Origin: Deinococcus rhizophilus
GTDB taxonomy: Bacteria > Deinococcota > Deinococci > Deinococcales > Deinococcaceae
Reading direction: 5' to 3'
DNA length: 8,512 nt
Assembly: GCF_030271215.1 (NCBI RefSeq)
Contig: NZ_JASNGB010000050.1
Coordinates: 1-8,512, forward strand
Within the stretch, counting starts at the first letter, position 1, and each line of letters opens with the position of its first letter. Below, in pieces: positions 1 through 7,624 of the stretch. The translations under genes were made by a program, and so were the position numbers. A model generated the notes under the pieces. The model ran no database searches. It saw only the letters and a program-made list of their open reading frames with translations, and was not told the origin of the DNA.

Positions 1-1794
1 GCCCGCGCGGGGCTGCGCCCGGAGACGCCGCCCGCGCTGCGCGAGGGCATGCTGCGCGGCCTGACCCGCCTCAACCCGCAGGCGGCGCAGGGCCTGGGCA
101 ACCTGCGGCGGCTGCTGCTGATGCTGACCTACGCGCACCCCGGCGAGGAGGGGCGCCCCAATCCCTTCTGGCCCCAGCTGGGCTACGCCGGGCCGACCTT
201 CACGGGAGCCGCCACCGAACCCGACGTGCCCACCCTGACCCCGCAGGAAGGCGAGACGCTGGAGGCCGACGTGGTGGTCGTCGGCTCCGGGGCGGGCGGC
301 GGGGTGATCGCGGGCGAACTCGCCGGAGCGGGCCTGCGGGTGATCGTGCTGGAGGCGGGGCGGCAACACGCCGACGCCGAACTGGGCCGCTCGGAGCTGT
401 GGGCCTACCAGAACCTCTACTGGCGCGGGGGCTTCACGCCGACCGCCGACGGCCACGTCTCGCTGATCGCCGGGCGCACCCTGGGCGGCGGCACCACCGT
501 CAACTGGATGAACTGCGTCCGCACGCCCCCCGAGGTCCGGCGCGAGTGGGCCCTCGCCGGGCTGGAGGGCGTGGACGGCCCCGGGTTCGACGCCGATACC
601 GACGCCGTGATGGCACGCATCGGCGCGACCGATCAGGCCAGCGAGTACAACGGCACCCACCTGCGGATGCTGGAAGGAGCGCTGCGCCTGGGCTACCGCT
701 GGCGCCGGGCCCACCGCAACGTGGACCTTGCCCGGCACGACCCCCGGCACGCCGGACACATCGGCTTCGGGGACGCGACGGGCGCCAAGCAGAGCACCCT
801 CAAGACGTACCTCAGGGACGCGGCGGCCTGTGGTGCCCGCATCCTGGAGGGCGCGACCGCCGAGCGCATCCTCACCGGGGGCGGGCGGGCGACGGGGGTG
901 GCCGTCACCGTGCAGGCAGAGGGCGGTCCCCGGCAGCTCACCGTGCGGGCGCCGCAGGTCGTCGTCGCGGGAGGAGCGCTGGAGACGCCCGCCCTGCTGC
1001 TGCGCTCGGGCCTGGGGGGGGCTGCGGCGGGGAAGCACCTGCACCTCCACCCCTGCGGCGCGTTGACGGCGGTGTTCGCGCAGGAGCAGGACACCTGGTG
1101 GGGCGCGACCCAGGCTGCCATCGTGGACGAGTTCGCGGGGCGGCAGGAGGGGTACGGCTACCTGATCGAGACGAGCCAGTACACCACTGGCCTGTTCGCC
1201 TCGGCCGCCGTGTGGCAGGGCGGCGCGGCCCACAAGACCCTGATGGCCGACCACGCCCGCAGCGTGACCCTGATTCACCTCACCCGCGACCGGGGCAGCG
1301 GCGAGGTCACCCTGGACGAACGCGGCCAGCCCCGCGTGACCTACGCGGTCACCGACCCCCTCGACGTGGAGAACTACTGGCACGGCCAGGGCACCGTCGC
1401 GCGGATCCTGGAGGCAGCCGGAGCGGAGCGCATCCAGCCGCTGGCCGAGGGGGTGCGGCCCTGGCAGCGGGGCGAGGACCTGGGAGCCTGGATCGCCGGG
1501 CTGCGCCGGTACCCCATCGGGCACGGCGGACACGCGGTCTTCAGCGCCCACCAGATGGGCAGCGCCCGCATGGGTCAGGACCCGCAGACCAGCGTGGCCG
1601 ACCCGCGCGGCGAGTTGCACGGCACCCCCGGCGTCTGGATCGGGGACACCAGCGCCTTTCCGACCTCCTCGGGCGCCAACCCGATGGTCAGCGTGATGGC
1701 GCTGGCCCGCCGCACGGCCCGCTTCATCGCGCAGGCGGCGGGAGCGGCGGCCGAGCCGAAGTCGGAGGTGGTGACGGCGGGCAGGGGCGCGTAA
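1..1794 (+). CDS. GMC-family FAD-dependent oxidoreductase, long-chain alcohol oxidase type (5' end outside window)
   Basis: Flavoprotein that probably oxidises an alcohol to an aldehyde or ketone; the substrate cannot be read from the sequence. Numbering from the Met codon at base 49, an FAD-binding dinucleotide fold begins at about residue 74 with GSGAGGG at 79-85, and the strand ends LEAG. LGGGTTVNW (145-153) is the GMC flavin-contact region. The C-terminal GMC domain carries SAHQMGSARMG with the expected catalytic His501, then GANPMVSVMALARR with Asn544, the usual second catalytic position. The stretch before the FAD fold (PNPFWPQLGYAGP, about 37-49) resembles the N-terminal extension of fatty-alcohol oxidases. 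The frame is open from base 1 to the Met at 49, and that Met has only a weak GAGGG nearby, so the true start very probably lies upstream and the visible 597 residues are partial. No partner gene (cytochrome or small subunit) is visible. Family assignment is firm; substrate is unknown. Confidence 0.9.
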   Translation, partial: ARAGLRPETPPALREGMLRGLTRLNPQAAQGLGNLRRLLLMLTYAHPGEEGRPNPFWPQLGYAGPTFTGAATEPDVPTLTPQEGETLEADVVVVGSGAGGGVIAGELAGAGLRVIVLEAGRQHADAELGRSELWAYQNLYWRGGFTPTADGHVSLIAGRTLGGGTTVNWMNCVRTPPEVRREWALAGLEGVDGPGFDADTDAVMARIGATDQASEYNGTHLRMLEGALRLGYRWRRAHRNVDLARHDPRHAGHIGFGDATGAKQSTLKTYLRDAAACGARILEGATAERILTGGGRATGVAVTVQAEGGPRQLTVRAPQVVVAGGALETPALLLRSGLGGAAAGKHLHLHPCGALTAVFAQEQDTWWGATQAAIVDEFAGRQEGYGYLIETSQYTTGLFASAAVWQGGAAHKTLMADHARSVTLIHLTRDRGSGEVTLDERGQPRVTYAVTDPLDVENYWHGQGTVARILEAAGAERIQPLAEGVRPWQRGEDLGAWIAGLRRYPIGHGGHAVFSAHQMGSARMGQDPQTSVADPRGELHGTPGVWIGDTSAFPTSSGANPMVSVMALARRTARFIAQAAGAAAEPKSEVVTAGRGA

Positions 1795-1807
1795 CGGGCC
1801 AAGCGCC

Positions 1808-1876
1808 GGACCCCTCGCTGGACCCCTCACCCACCGGGGGAGCAACCTCATAGAGCAAGGAGGTGAGGGGCCCCTC
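1808..1876. repeat. Nested dyads and direct repeats between the GMC gene and kynA
   Basis: Seen directly: GGACCCCTC occurs twice (1808-1816 and 1820-1828). CCCCTCACC (1823-1831) is perfectly complementary to GGTGAGGGG (1862-1870) across a 30-base loop. GAGGGGCCCCTC (1865-1876) is a perfect 12-base palindrome. The arms are mutually exclusive partners. No T-run follows, so it is not a classical intrinsic terminator, although it could stop or pause transcripts leaving the GMC gene. It lies about 30 bases upstream of the kynA -10 box, where an operator could also sit. Function is inference. Confidence 0.5.
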
Positions 1877-1905
1877 CAGGTCCTATTGCCCTAGACAACT
1901 TGCCC

Positions 1906-1911
1906 TAAGCT
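1906..1911 (+). promoter_or_regulatory. Leaderless-type -10 box of kynA
   Basis: TAAGCT fits the TANNNT consensus and ends six bases before the ATG at 1918, so transcription would start at or next to the start codon. No Shine-Dalgarno sequence lies in the 15 bases before the ATG, which agrees with a leaderless mRNA. No convincing -35 hexamer is seen at the usual spacing; TTGCCC at 1886-1891 is only 14 bases away. Confidence 0.55.
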
Positions 1912-1917
1912 GCGGGT

Positions 1918-2778
1918 ATGACCTCCTCCCCTCCCCCTGACCGGACTGGCCCCGACCGCGACTCGCCCGAACAGGCCCGGCTGGACTTCACCCGCCGCCT
2001 GAGCTACGGCGACTACCTGCACCTCGACACCCTGCTCTCGGCGCACCAGCCTGTCACGGAGGCGCACGACGAACACCTGTTCATCACCGTGCATCACGTC
2101 TCGGAGCTGTGGCTCTCGCTGGTGGTGCGTGAGTTGCGGGCGGCGATGGACCAGCTCGCCGGGGGCATCACCGACGCGCCCCTCAAGGGCCTCACGCGGG
2201 TGGTGCGGGCGCAGGAGCAGCTCACGGCGGCCTGGGAGGTGCTGAAAACGATGACCCCGGCGGACTACCTCCAGTTCCGGCACGCGTTCGGGGAGGCGTC
2301 GGGCTTTCAGTCGGCGGGCTACCGCATGGTGGAGGTGCTGCTGGGCAACCGCAACCCCACCCTCCTGAAGCCCCACGCCCACCGCCCCGACCTGCACGGC
2401 CCGCTGGAGGAGGCGCTGCACGCCCCCAGCGTGTACGACCTGACCCTGCGGCTCGTGGCCGCGCGGGGCCTGCCCCTCCCGCCCGAGGTGCTGGAGCGTG
2501 ACCTCACCCGTTCGCACGAGGCGCACCCCGCCGTGCTGGAGGCGTGGCTGACCGTCTACCGCGACCCCGAGCGCTACTGGGACCTGTACGAGCTGGCCGA
2601 GAAGCTGCTGGACGTGGAGGACAACTTCCGCGCGTGGCGCTTCAACCACCTCACCACCGTCGAGCGGACCATCGGCTTCAAGCGCGGGAGCGGCGGCACC
2701 AGCGGGGCGGGGTACCTGCGCCGGGCGCTGGAGGTCGTGTTGTTTCCCGAGCTGTGGGACGTGCGGACGAATCTGTAG
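1918..2778 (+). CDS. kynA: Tryptophan 2,3-dioxygenase
   Basis: Cytosolic haem enzyme that inserts O2 into L-tryptophan to give N-formylkynurenine, the first step of the kynurenine route of tryptophan degradation. At 286 residues it has full bacterial family length (the usual form is a homotetramer). Family motifs run in order: YGDYLHLDTLL (30-40); HDEHLFITVHHVSELW (50-65), where His59 matches the distal active-site histidine; YLQFRHAFGEASGFQS (117-132), with Arg121 matching the substrate-carboxylate arginine; and FRAWRFNHLTTVERTIG (237-253), with His244 as the proximal haem ligand. These are followed by the glycine-rich GSGGTSG (257-263). The residue after His59 is His, where Gln is common. 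The start is fixed by the TANNNT box just upstream. No kynurenine formamidase or kynureninase lies beside it, so later steps must be encoded elsewhere, or the product has another use. Confidence 0.97.
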   Translation: MTSSPPPDRTGPDRDSPEQARLDFTRRLSYGDYLHLDTLLSAHQPVTEAHDEHLFITVHHVSELWLSLVVRELRAAMDQLAGGITDAPLKGLTRVVRAQEQLTAAWEVLKTMTPADYLQFRHAFGEASGFQSAGYRMVEVLLGNRNPTLLKPHAHRPDLHGPLEEALHAPSVYDLTLRLVAARGLPLPPEVLERDLTRSHEAHPAVLEAWLTVYRDPERYWDLYELAEKLLDVEDNFRAWRFNHLTTVERTIGFKRGSGGTSGAGYLRRALEVVLFPELWDVRTNL

Positions 2779-2786
2779 CGGCCAGC

Positions 2787-2813
2787 AAAAAGCCCCAGCG
2801 GGGAGGCTGGGGC
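2787..2813 (-). terminator. Intrinsic terminator of the glycosyltransferase-glf operon, possibly bidirectional
   Basis: GCCCCAGC (2792-2799) pairs perfectly with GCTGGGGC (2806-2813) around a six-base loop, giving an 8-bp GC-rich stem. Read on the minus strand, the stem is followed at once by five T (complement of A2787-2791), the classical rho-independent layout, about 20 bases after the glf stop codon. On the plus strand no T-run follows, so for kynA it can serve only as a weak hairpin terminator. Confidence 0.85.
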
Positions 2814-2832
2814 AAGAGGGCAGCTGGGAGAC

Positions 2833-4006
<1,174 letters not shown>

Positions 4007-4014
<8 letters not shown>

Positions 4015-5191
4015 CGGCGACACCGGCCAGGGCACCCTCGGCCTGCTTGTCGGCGGCGGCCCGCTCGATCAGGGCGCTCATGTCGCGCCAGGTGCGGTCC
4101 CAGGACAGGGTCGAGAGGTGCGCGTCGGCACGGGCGCGGCGCTCCTCTCCGGCGGGCGTGGGGCGCTCGGCCAGGGCCTCGGCACAGGCGGCCTCGAAGG
4201 CGTCCACGCCCTCGGCAATGCGCACGAGGTCCTTTTCGCCGTAGGGCCGCACCACGTCACGGATGGGGGTGGACACCACCGGCACGGCCGCCGCGAGGTA
4301 CTCGGGCGTCTTGGTGGGGCTGATGAACTCGGTCGCCTCGTTCAGCGCGAAGGGCAGCAGCGCCACGTCCCAGTGCGCGAGGTAGGTCGGGAGTTCCCCG
4401 TAGCCTTTCATGCCGAGGTAGTGCAGGTTCTCGCCCTGCGGCAACTCGGCGGGGTCGATCTTGACGACCGGCCCCAGCAGCACGAACTGCCACTCCGGGC
4501 GGCGGCGGGCCAGTTCCCCGATCAGTTCGATATCGAACCGCTCGTCGATCACGCCGTAAAAGCCCAGGCGGGGTCGGGGCAGATCGCGCTGGTCGGCGGC
4601 GTCTTCCGGGTGTTGCCGGGCGCGGGCGAAGTGCTCGACCTCCACGCTGGAGGGAAAGGGGTGCGCTCCGGTGTGCCGCTCGCGCTTGGCCTCGTACAGG
4701 CGGTGACCGCCGGTGAAGACGAGGTCGGCCAGCTCGAACAGCCTGTCCTCGCGCTCGCGCAGTTCGGGCGGGGCCCCCCTGAACTGCGCGAGTTCGTCCA
4801 TGCAGTCGTAGACGGTGACGCGCGGGGTCAGCCCGGCGGTGATGGGCAGCTCATAGGGCGTGTAGACCCACAGGTCGTACTCGGCCAGCCCCTGCTCCCC
4901 CACCAGCCCGCACAGCAGCCGGGCGGTCCGGGCCTGCGACTCGGCGGGACTGTGGCCCTCCTCGACGTGGGGCTTGACCACCGTGACGCCGCACGGGTCC
5001 TCGCGCAGCTGGAGGTGGTCGGCGTGGGGGCCGAAGGTCGGCTCCTCGATGTAGTACACGCGCCGGGACCGGGCCGCCCGCGTCATCAGGTGCTGGGGCC
5101 GCTGGAACACGAAATCCCAGCGCAGGTGGGCCACGACCAGCAGGGCGGGCGCAGCCATACGGTTGGGCAGTAAGGTCATGGATAGATTCAT
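4007..5191 (-). CDS. GT-B fold glycosyltransferase, probable galactofuranose/surface glycan transferase
   Basis: Predicted cytosolic glycosyltransferase of the GT-B fold (GT1/GT4-like), 394 residues from the ATG at 5191. Evidence: N-terminal AHLRWDFVFQRPQHL (about 21-35), a motif I associate with polysaccharide glycosyltransferases often found near UDP-galactopyranose mutase; YDCMDE (128-133) at the domain core; GFYGVIDERFD (210-220) opening the C-terminal Rossmann domain; and SPTKTPEYLAAAVPVV (291-306), the nucleotide-sugar binding region with the conserved Glu. The start is chosen because GGAGG lies nine bases upstream (5201-5205); later Met codons at 5179 and 5158 lack such a site, and the longer frame to 5254 has no support. 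It overlaps glf by eight bases, so the two are almost certainly co-transcribed. The likely role is transfer of galactofuranose, or another sugar, onto an exopolysaccharide or glycolipid. Acceptor and donor are not determinable here. Confidence 0.87.
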
Positions 5192-5200
5192 GGTAGGGGC

Positions 5201-5205
5201 CCTCC
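5201..5205 (-). promoter_or_regulatory. Ribosome binding site deciding the glycosyltransferase start
   Basis: On the minus strand GGAGG stands nine bases before the ATG at 5191. It is the only good Shine-Dalgarno sequence near the several in-frame candidate starts of this gene. Confidence 0.65.
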
Positions 5206-5229
5206 GCAGGGTAAACACGAGAACAAGGC

Positions 5230-5258
5230 GGCTGTGCGCTGCTAAACCGAGCACAGCC
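5230..5258. repeat. 8-bp perfect inverted repeat upstream of the glycosyltransferase
   Basis: GGCTGTGC (5230-5237) and GCACAGCC (5251-5258) form an 8-bp stem with a 13-base loop, about 40 bases upstream of the glycosyltransferase start. No T-run follows on the minus strand, so it is a leader hairpin or operator candidate rather than a plain terminator. Confidence 0.5.
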
Positions 5259-5260
5259 CG

Positions 5261-5328
5261 CAGGAATCCAGGCAGCCAGGGCTGCCTCTGCCTGCGTATG
5301 TTGGCGGGGAGCTGTCCCGGGATTCCTG
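5261..5328. repeat. Nested inverted repeats (68-base two-tier structure)
   Basis: An outer pair CAGGAATCC (5261-5269) / GGATTCCTG (5320-5328) encloses an inner perfect pair AGGCAGCC (5270-5277) / GGCTGCCT (5280-5287) separated by two bases. The inner arm starts directly after the outer left arm. The layout suits a structured RNA leader, or a small dispersed repeat of the sort reported in Deinococcus. Both interpretations are inference. Confidence 0.5.
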
Positions 5329-5460
5329 GGCGCTCTCGTCTCCGCCATTCGCCAGCACGCGGTCGCGTGTGGGGACAGGCCGCATTCTAGAGCGCCCCGC
5401 CGGGCCGGGACACGGACAACCCTGGAGCAAAACTTCATGCTGTCATGGAGAAAGCCGTAA

Positions 5461-5476
5461 GAAAATTTAAATATTC
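5461..5476. promoter_or_regulatory. AT-rich near-palindrome, candidate operator
   Basis: A 16-base segment with the perfect core ATTTAAAT flanked by GAA and TTC, symmetric at 14 of 16 positions. It is an AT island in strongly GC-rich surroundings, 61 bases upstream of the diguanylate cyclase ATG and about 270 bases upstream of the divergent glycosyltransferase. It could be a regulator binding site or an AT-rich promoter element; the sequence does not decide. Confidence 0.4.
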
Positions 5477-5524
5477 ACAGCTTGCGGGGCTGCCCCAGGC
5501 TGGGGGGGCCCGGCCCGTGGGCTG

Positions 5525-5530
5525 TACGCT
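5525..5530 (+). promoter_or_regulatory. Leaderless-type -10 box of the diguanylate cyclase
   Basis: TACGCT matches TANNNT and ends seven bases before the ATG at 5538, nearly the same geometry as at kynA. The only purine run (AGGGGG) abuts the ATG, too close to act as a normal Shine-Dalgarno sequence. No clear -35 hexamer is visible. Confidence 0.45.
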
Positions 5531-5537
5531 CAGGGGG

Positions 5538-6683
5538 ATGCCCGCGCCAGACCGCCGCCGCTTCCTGCCTCTGGCCCTTTCCGGCGTCACGCGGGCGCCT
5601 GCGTCTGAGGAATTGCGCCGCCGCCTCTACCTCGCCGCGCTGGGCGTGGGGGCCACGGTGCTGGCGCTGGTGTGGCTGCTGACGTGGCAGCGCGGTCCCT
5701 ACGATCCCTACGTCCTGTACGTCCATCCGCTGCTGCTGCTGATGTGCCTGTGGGTGGCCGCGTGGCTGCTGCGGCGCAGGCCGCTGGTGGTGGCCGAGCG
5801 GGTGGTGTTTGTCGGCAACGTGCTGGCGATCGCCGTGCAGATGGCCCTGGCCCTGATCGCGCCGGAGGACGCGGCCCTGGGGCTGGCAAGCGCCGCGTAC
5901 TGGATGCTGGTCGCGCTCTCCATCCTGAGCTACCTGCTGCTGAGTGCGCGGGGCGCCCTGCTGGTCTCGGCCGGGATGTACGCGCTGGGGGTGGCCCTTC
6001 CCTGGACGGGGCTTGCCCTGCGCGGGCGCGGCCCCGGCGACCTGCCCGAACTCGTGCGGGTGCAACTGACCTGCGGGGCGATCCTGGTGCTGCTGTACGG
6101 GCTGGCATGGTACCGCGAGCACTTCTTGCTGGAGCGCGGGGAGCGCCTGACGCTGGAGGCGCTGGCCAACACCGACGTCCTGACCGGACTGCCCAACCGC
6201 CGCGCCCTGTACGCGGCGGTCGAGCGGGTGCTGGAAGTGTCCGGACTGCGGCCGGACCAGCCCGCGTCTCTGGTCCTGCTGGACCTCGACCATTTCAAGG
6301 GGATCAACGACCGCTACGGCCACAATGCCGGGGACGTGGTGCTGATGCAGGCGGCCACCCGGCTGCGCGTCGGCCTGCGCGGAAGCGACACCGTGGGGCG
6401 CTGGGGCGGGGAGGAGTTCCTGCTCGTGCTGCCGGGGGCGGACGCCCCGGGAGCGGAGCAGGTTGCCGAACGCCTGCGCCGGGCGATCAGCGCCCACCCG
6501 TTTCCCGAGGTCGGCCGCGTGACCGCGAGCCTGGGCGTGGCACAGGCCGAACCCGGCGACGACCTCGGGCGCTGGGTCGCCCGCGCCGACGTCGCCCTGT
6601 ACCGGGCCAAGACCAGTGGCCGTGACCGCGTCTGCGTGGGAGGCCCGCCCCCCGAACCCGTGGCCAAGCCCGTGGAGGGTTAG
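5538..6683 (+). CDS. Membrane-bound GGDEF diguanylate cyclase
   Basis: Predicted inner-membrane enzyme that makes cyclic di-GMP from two GTP. From the ATG at 5538 it has 381 residues. Six hydrophobic segments lie at about 30-50, 59-78, 88-108, 115-135, 140-160 and 175-191. A short charged linker leads into the GGDEF domain, which opens with NTDVLTGLPNRRAL (about 211-224). LLDLDHFKGINDRYGHNAGD holds the metal-binding Asp249. The active-site loop reads GGEEF (290-294), a catalytically competent variant. RGSD (281-284) sits exactly five residues before it, matching the RxxD product-inhibition site. The domain closes with ARADVALYRAKTSGRD. The membrane part matches no named sensor domain that I recognise; its ligand is unknown. 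An in-frame ATG at 5445 would add 31 residues, but they include the AT-rich palindrome and lack a Shine-Dalgarno sequence, and the -10 box at 5525 favours 5538. The gene diverges from the glf operon, and its stop overlaps that of the convergent esterase. Confidence 0.93.
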   Translation: MPAPDRRRFLPLALSGVTRAPASEELRRRLYLAALGVGATVLALVWLLTWQRGPYDPYVLYVHPLLLLMCLWVAAWLLRRRPLVVAERVVFVGNVLAIAVQMALALIAPEDAALGLASAAYWMLVALSILSYLLLSARGALLVSAGMYALGVALPWTGLALRGRGPGDLPELVRVQLTCGAILVLLYGLAWYREHFLLERGERLTLEALANTDVLTGLPNRRALYAAVERVLEVSGLRPDQPASLVLLDLDHFKGINDRYGHNAGDVVLMQAATRLRVGLRGSDTVGRWGGEEFLLVLPGADAPGAEQVAERLRRAISAHPFPEVGRVTASLGVAQAEPGDDLGRWVARADVALYRAKTSGRDRVCVGGPPPEPVAKPVEG

Positions 6684-7612
6684 GCTCCCGACAGCTGCTG
6701 CCCCAGCCACGCAGCGGCCCGGTCCAGCAGCCCGGCGGCGGCGGGCGAGAGGGCCGTCATGTTGACGAAGCCGTGGATCATGCCGGGGCCGGGCAGGTGC
6801 TCGGCGCGGACGCCCGCCCGGGTGAGCGCTTCCGCGTAGGCCACGCCCTCGTCGCGCAGGGGATCGAACTCGGCGGTCATCACCAGGGCGGGCGGCAGGC
6901 CGTGAAGCTCGGCCCCGTGCAGCGGGGAGACGTGGGGATGGGCCCCGTGCGCCGGGTCCGCGAGGTACATCTGCCCGAAAAAGCGCATGCGTTCGGCGGT
7001 CAGGAAATACCCCTCGGCGTTCTCGCGGCGACTGGGGTAGCGGTCGGTGTTCACGAAGTCGGCGGCCGGGTAGATCAGCAGCTGGGCGCGGATGGGCGGG
7101 CCGTGCTCGTCGCGGGCCCGCAAGGTGCAGGCGATGCACAGGCTCGCGCCCGCGCTGTCCCCGGCCAGGGCGAGGCGGGAAGGGTCGGCGCCCAGCTCCT
7201 CCGCGTGCGCGGCGGCCCACAGCAGCGCCGCGTAGGCGTCCTCCACCCCGGCGGGAAAGCGGTGCTCGGGGGCGAGGCGGTACTCCACGCTCAGGACCGC
7301 CGAGTTCGCCCCCGCGCACAGCTCGCGGCACACGCTGTCGTGCGTCTCGATGGAATAGGCGACGAAGCCGCCGCCGTGGAGGAACAGGATCAGCGGATGC
7401 GGCCCCTCGCCTTCCGGGGTGTACAGCCGGGCAGGCAGGTCGGAGGCCGGGCCGGGAACGGTCAGGTCGCGCGTGCCGCCGATGGTCACCGGGCGCCTGG
7501 GCATCCGCGCGGCGTTGGCGGCCACGGCGGCCCGCAGCTCCTCCAGGTCCGTGGGCTGCGGCGCGGCGGCTATCTGAAGCAGGACTTCCTTGAGGTGGGG
7601 ATCGAGGGACAT
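6680..7612 (-). CDS. Alpha/beta hydrolase, HSL (type IV) carboxylesterase family
   Basis: Predicted cytosolic esterase that hydrolyses short acyl esters; the natural substrate is unknown. 310 residues, typical of bacterial hormone-sensitive-lipase-like esterases. Visible: HGGGF oxyanion-hole motif (79-83); VEYRLAPEHRFP (about 109-120), characteristic of the family; nucleophile elbow GDSAGA with Ser153; acid Asp250 in EFDPLRDEG; and catalytic His280 in GMIHGF. No signal peptide. The ATG at 7612 is chosen because AAAGGAG (7618-7624) lies five bases before it; the in-frame extension to 7693 is an antisense-like stretch inside the upstream gene. The Shine-Dalgarno sequence overlaps the stop codon of the upstream histidine phosphatase (10-base gap), so the two are translationally linked. 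The TAA stop shares four bases with the TAG of the convergent cyclase gene. Confidence 0.93.
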   Translation of the reverse strand: MSLDPHLKEVLLQIAAAPQPTDLEELRAAVAANAARMPRRPVTIGGTRDLTVPGPASDLPARLYTPEGEGPHPLILFLHGGGFVAYSIETHDSVCRELCAGANSAVLSVEYRLAPEHRFPAGVEDAYAALLWAAAHAEELGADPSRLALAGDSAGASLCIACTLRARDEHGPPIRAQLLIYPAADFVNTDRYPSRRENAEGYFLTAERMRFFGQMYLADPAHGAHPHVSPLHGAELHGLPPALVMTAEFDPLRDEGVAYAEALTRAGVRAEHLPGPGMIHGFVNMTALSPAAAGLLDRAAAWLGQQLSGA

Positions 7613-7617
7613 GGGGG

Positions 7618-7624
7618 CTCCTTT
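7618..7624 (-). promoter_or_regulatory. Ribosome binding site of the esterase overlapping the upstream stop codon
   Basis: Minus-strand AAAGGAG, five bases before the ATG at 7612, shares bases with the TAA stop (7623-7625) of the phosphatase gene. This supports coupled translation and fixes the esterase start. Confidence 0.75.

Larger units (their letters stand above)
5192..5537. other. Structured divergent intergenic region between the glycosyltransferase and the diguanylate cyclase
   Basis: A 346-base non-coding stretch separating divergent starts. It contains three perfect inverted repeats (annotated separately) between 5230 and 5328, a TAGAAT box on the minus strand (complement of 5384-5389) that could be a -10 for the glycosyltransferase operon without a clear -35, and an AT-rich near-palindrome at 5461-5476. 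The short open frames inside it show no protein motif and no start signals. If the operon starts near 5380, its leader would be about 190 bases and would include all three hairpins. Confidence 0.6.

Noticed and set aside
399..1853. 484-codon plus-strand frame inside the GMC gene
   Set aside because: Out-of-frame Arg/Gly/Pro-rich shadow, while the overlapping frame holds all GMC motifs.
1857..1892. Small ORF after the perfect Shine-Dalgarno sequence
   Set aside because: No ATG or GTG with a frame longer than a few codons follows at suitable spacing; the only nearby TTG is followed by a stop after two codons.
5192..5254. 21-residue N-terminal extension of the glycosyltransferase
   Set aside because: No ribosome binding site at 5254, whereas GGAGG nine bases before 5191 supports the shorter protein.
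5230..5328. tRNA or c-di-GMP riboswitch in the divergent region
   Set aside because: There is no T-loop GTTCRANNC motif, no cloverleaf and no GEMM consensus; only simple inverted repeats are visible.
5445..5537. 31-residue N-terminal extension of the cyclase from an upstream ATG
   Set aside because: It contains an AT-rich palindrome and GC repeats, has no Shine-Dalgarno sequence, and the TANNNT box at 5525 points to the ATG at 5538.
5475..7331. 618-codon minus-strand open frame across the cyclase and esterase
   Set aside because: It runs antisense to the clear GGDEF gene and out of frame with the esterase, is Arg/Pro/Gly-rich without motifs, and is a by-product of high GC content.
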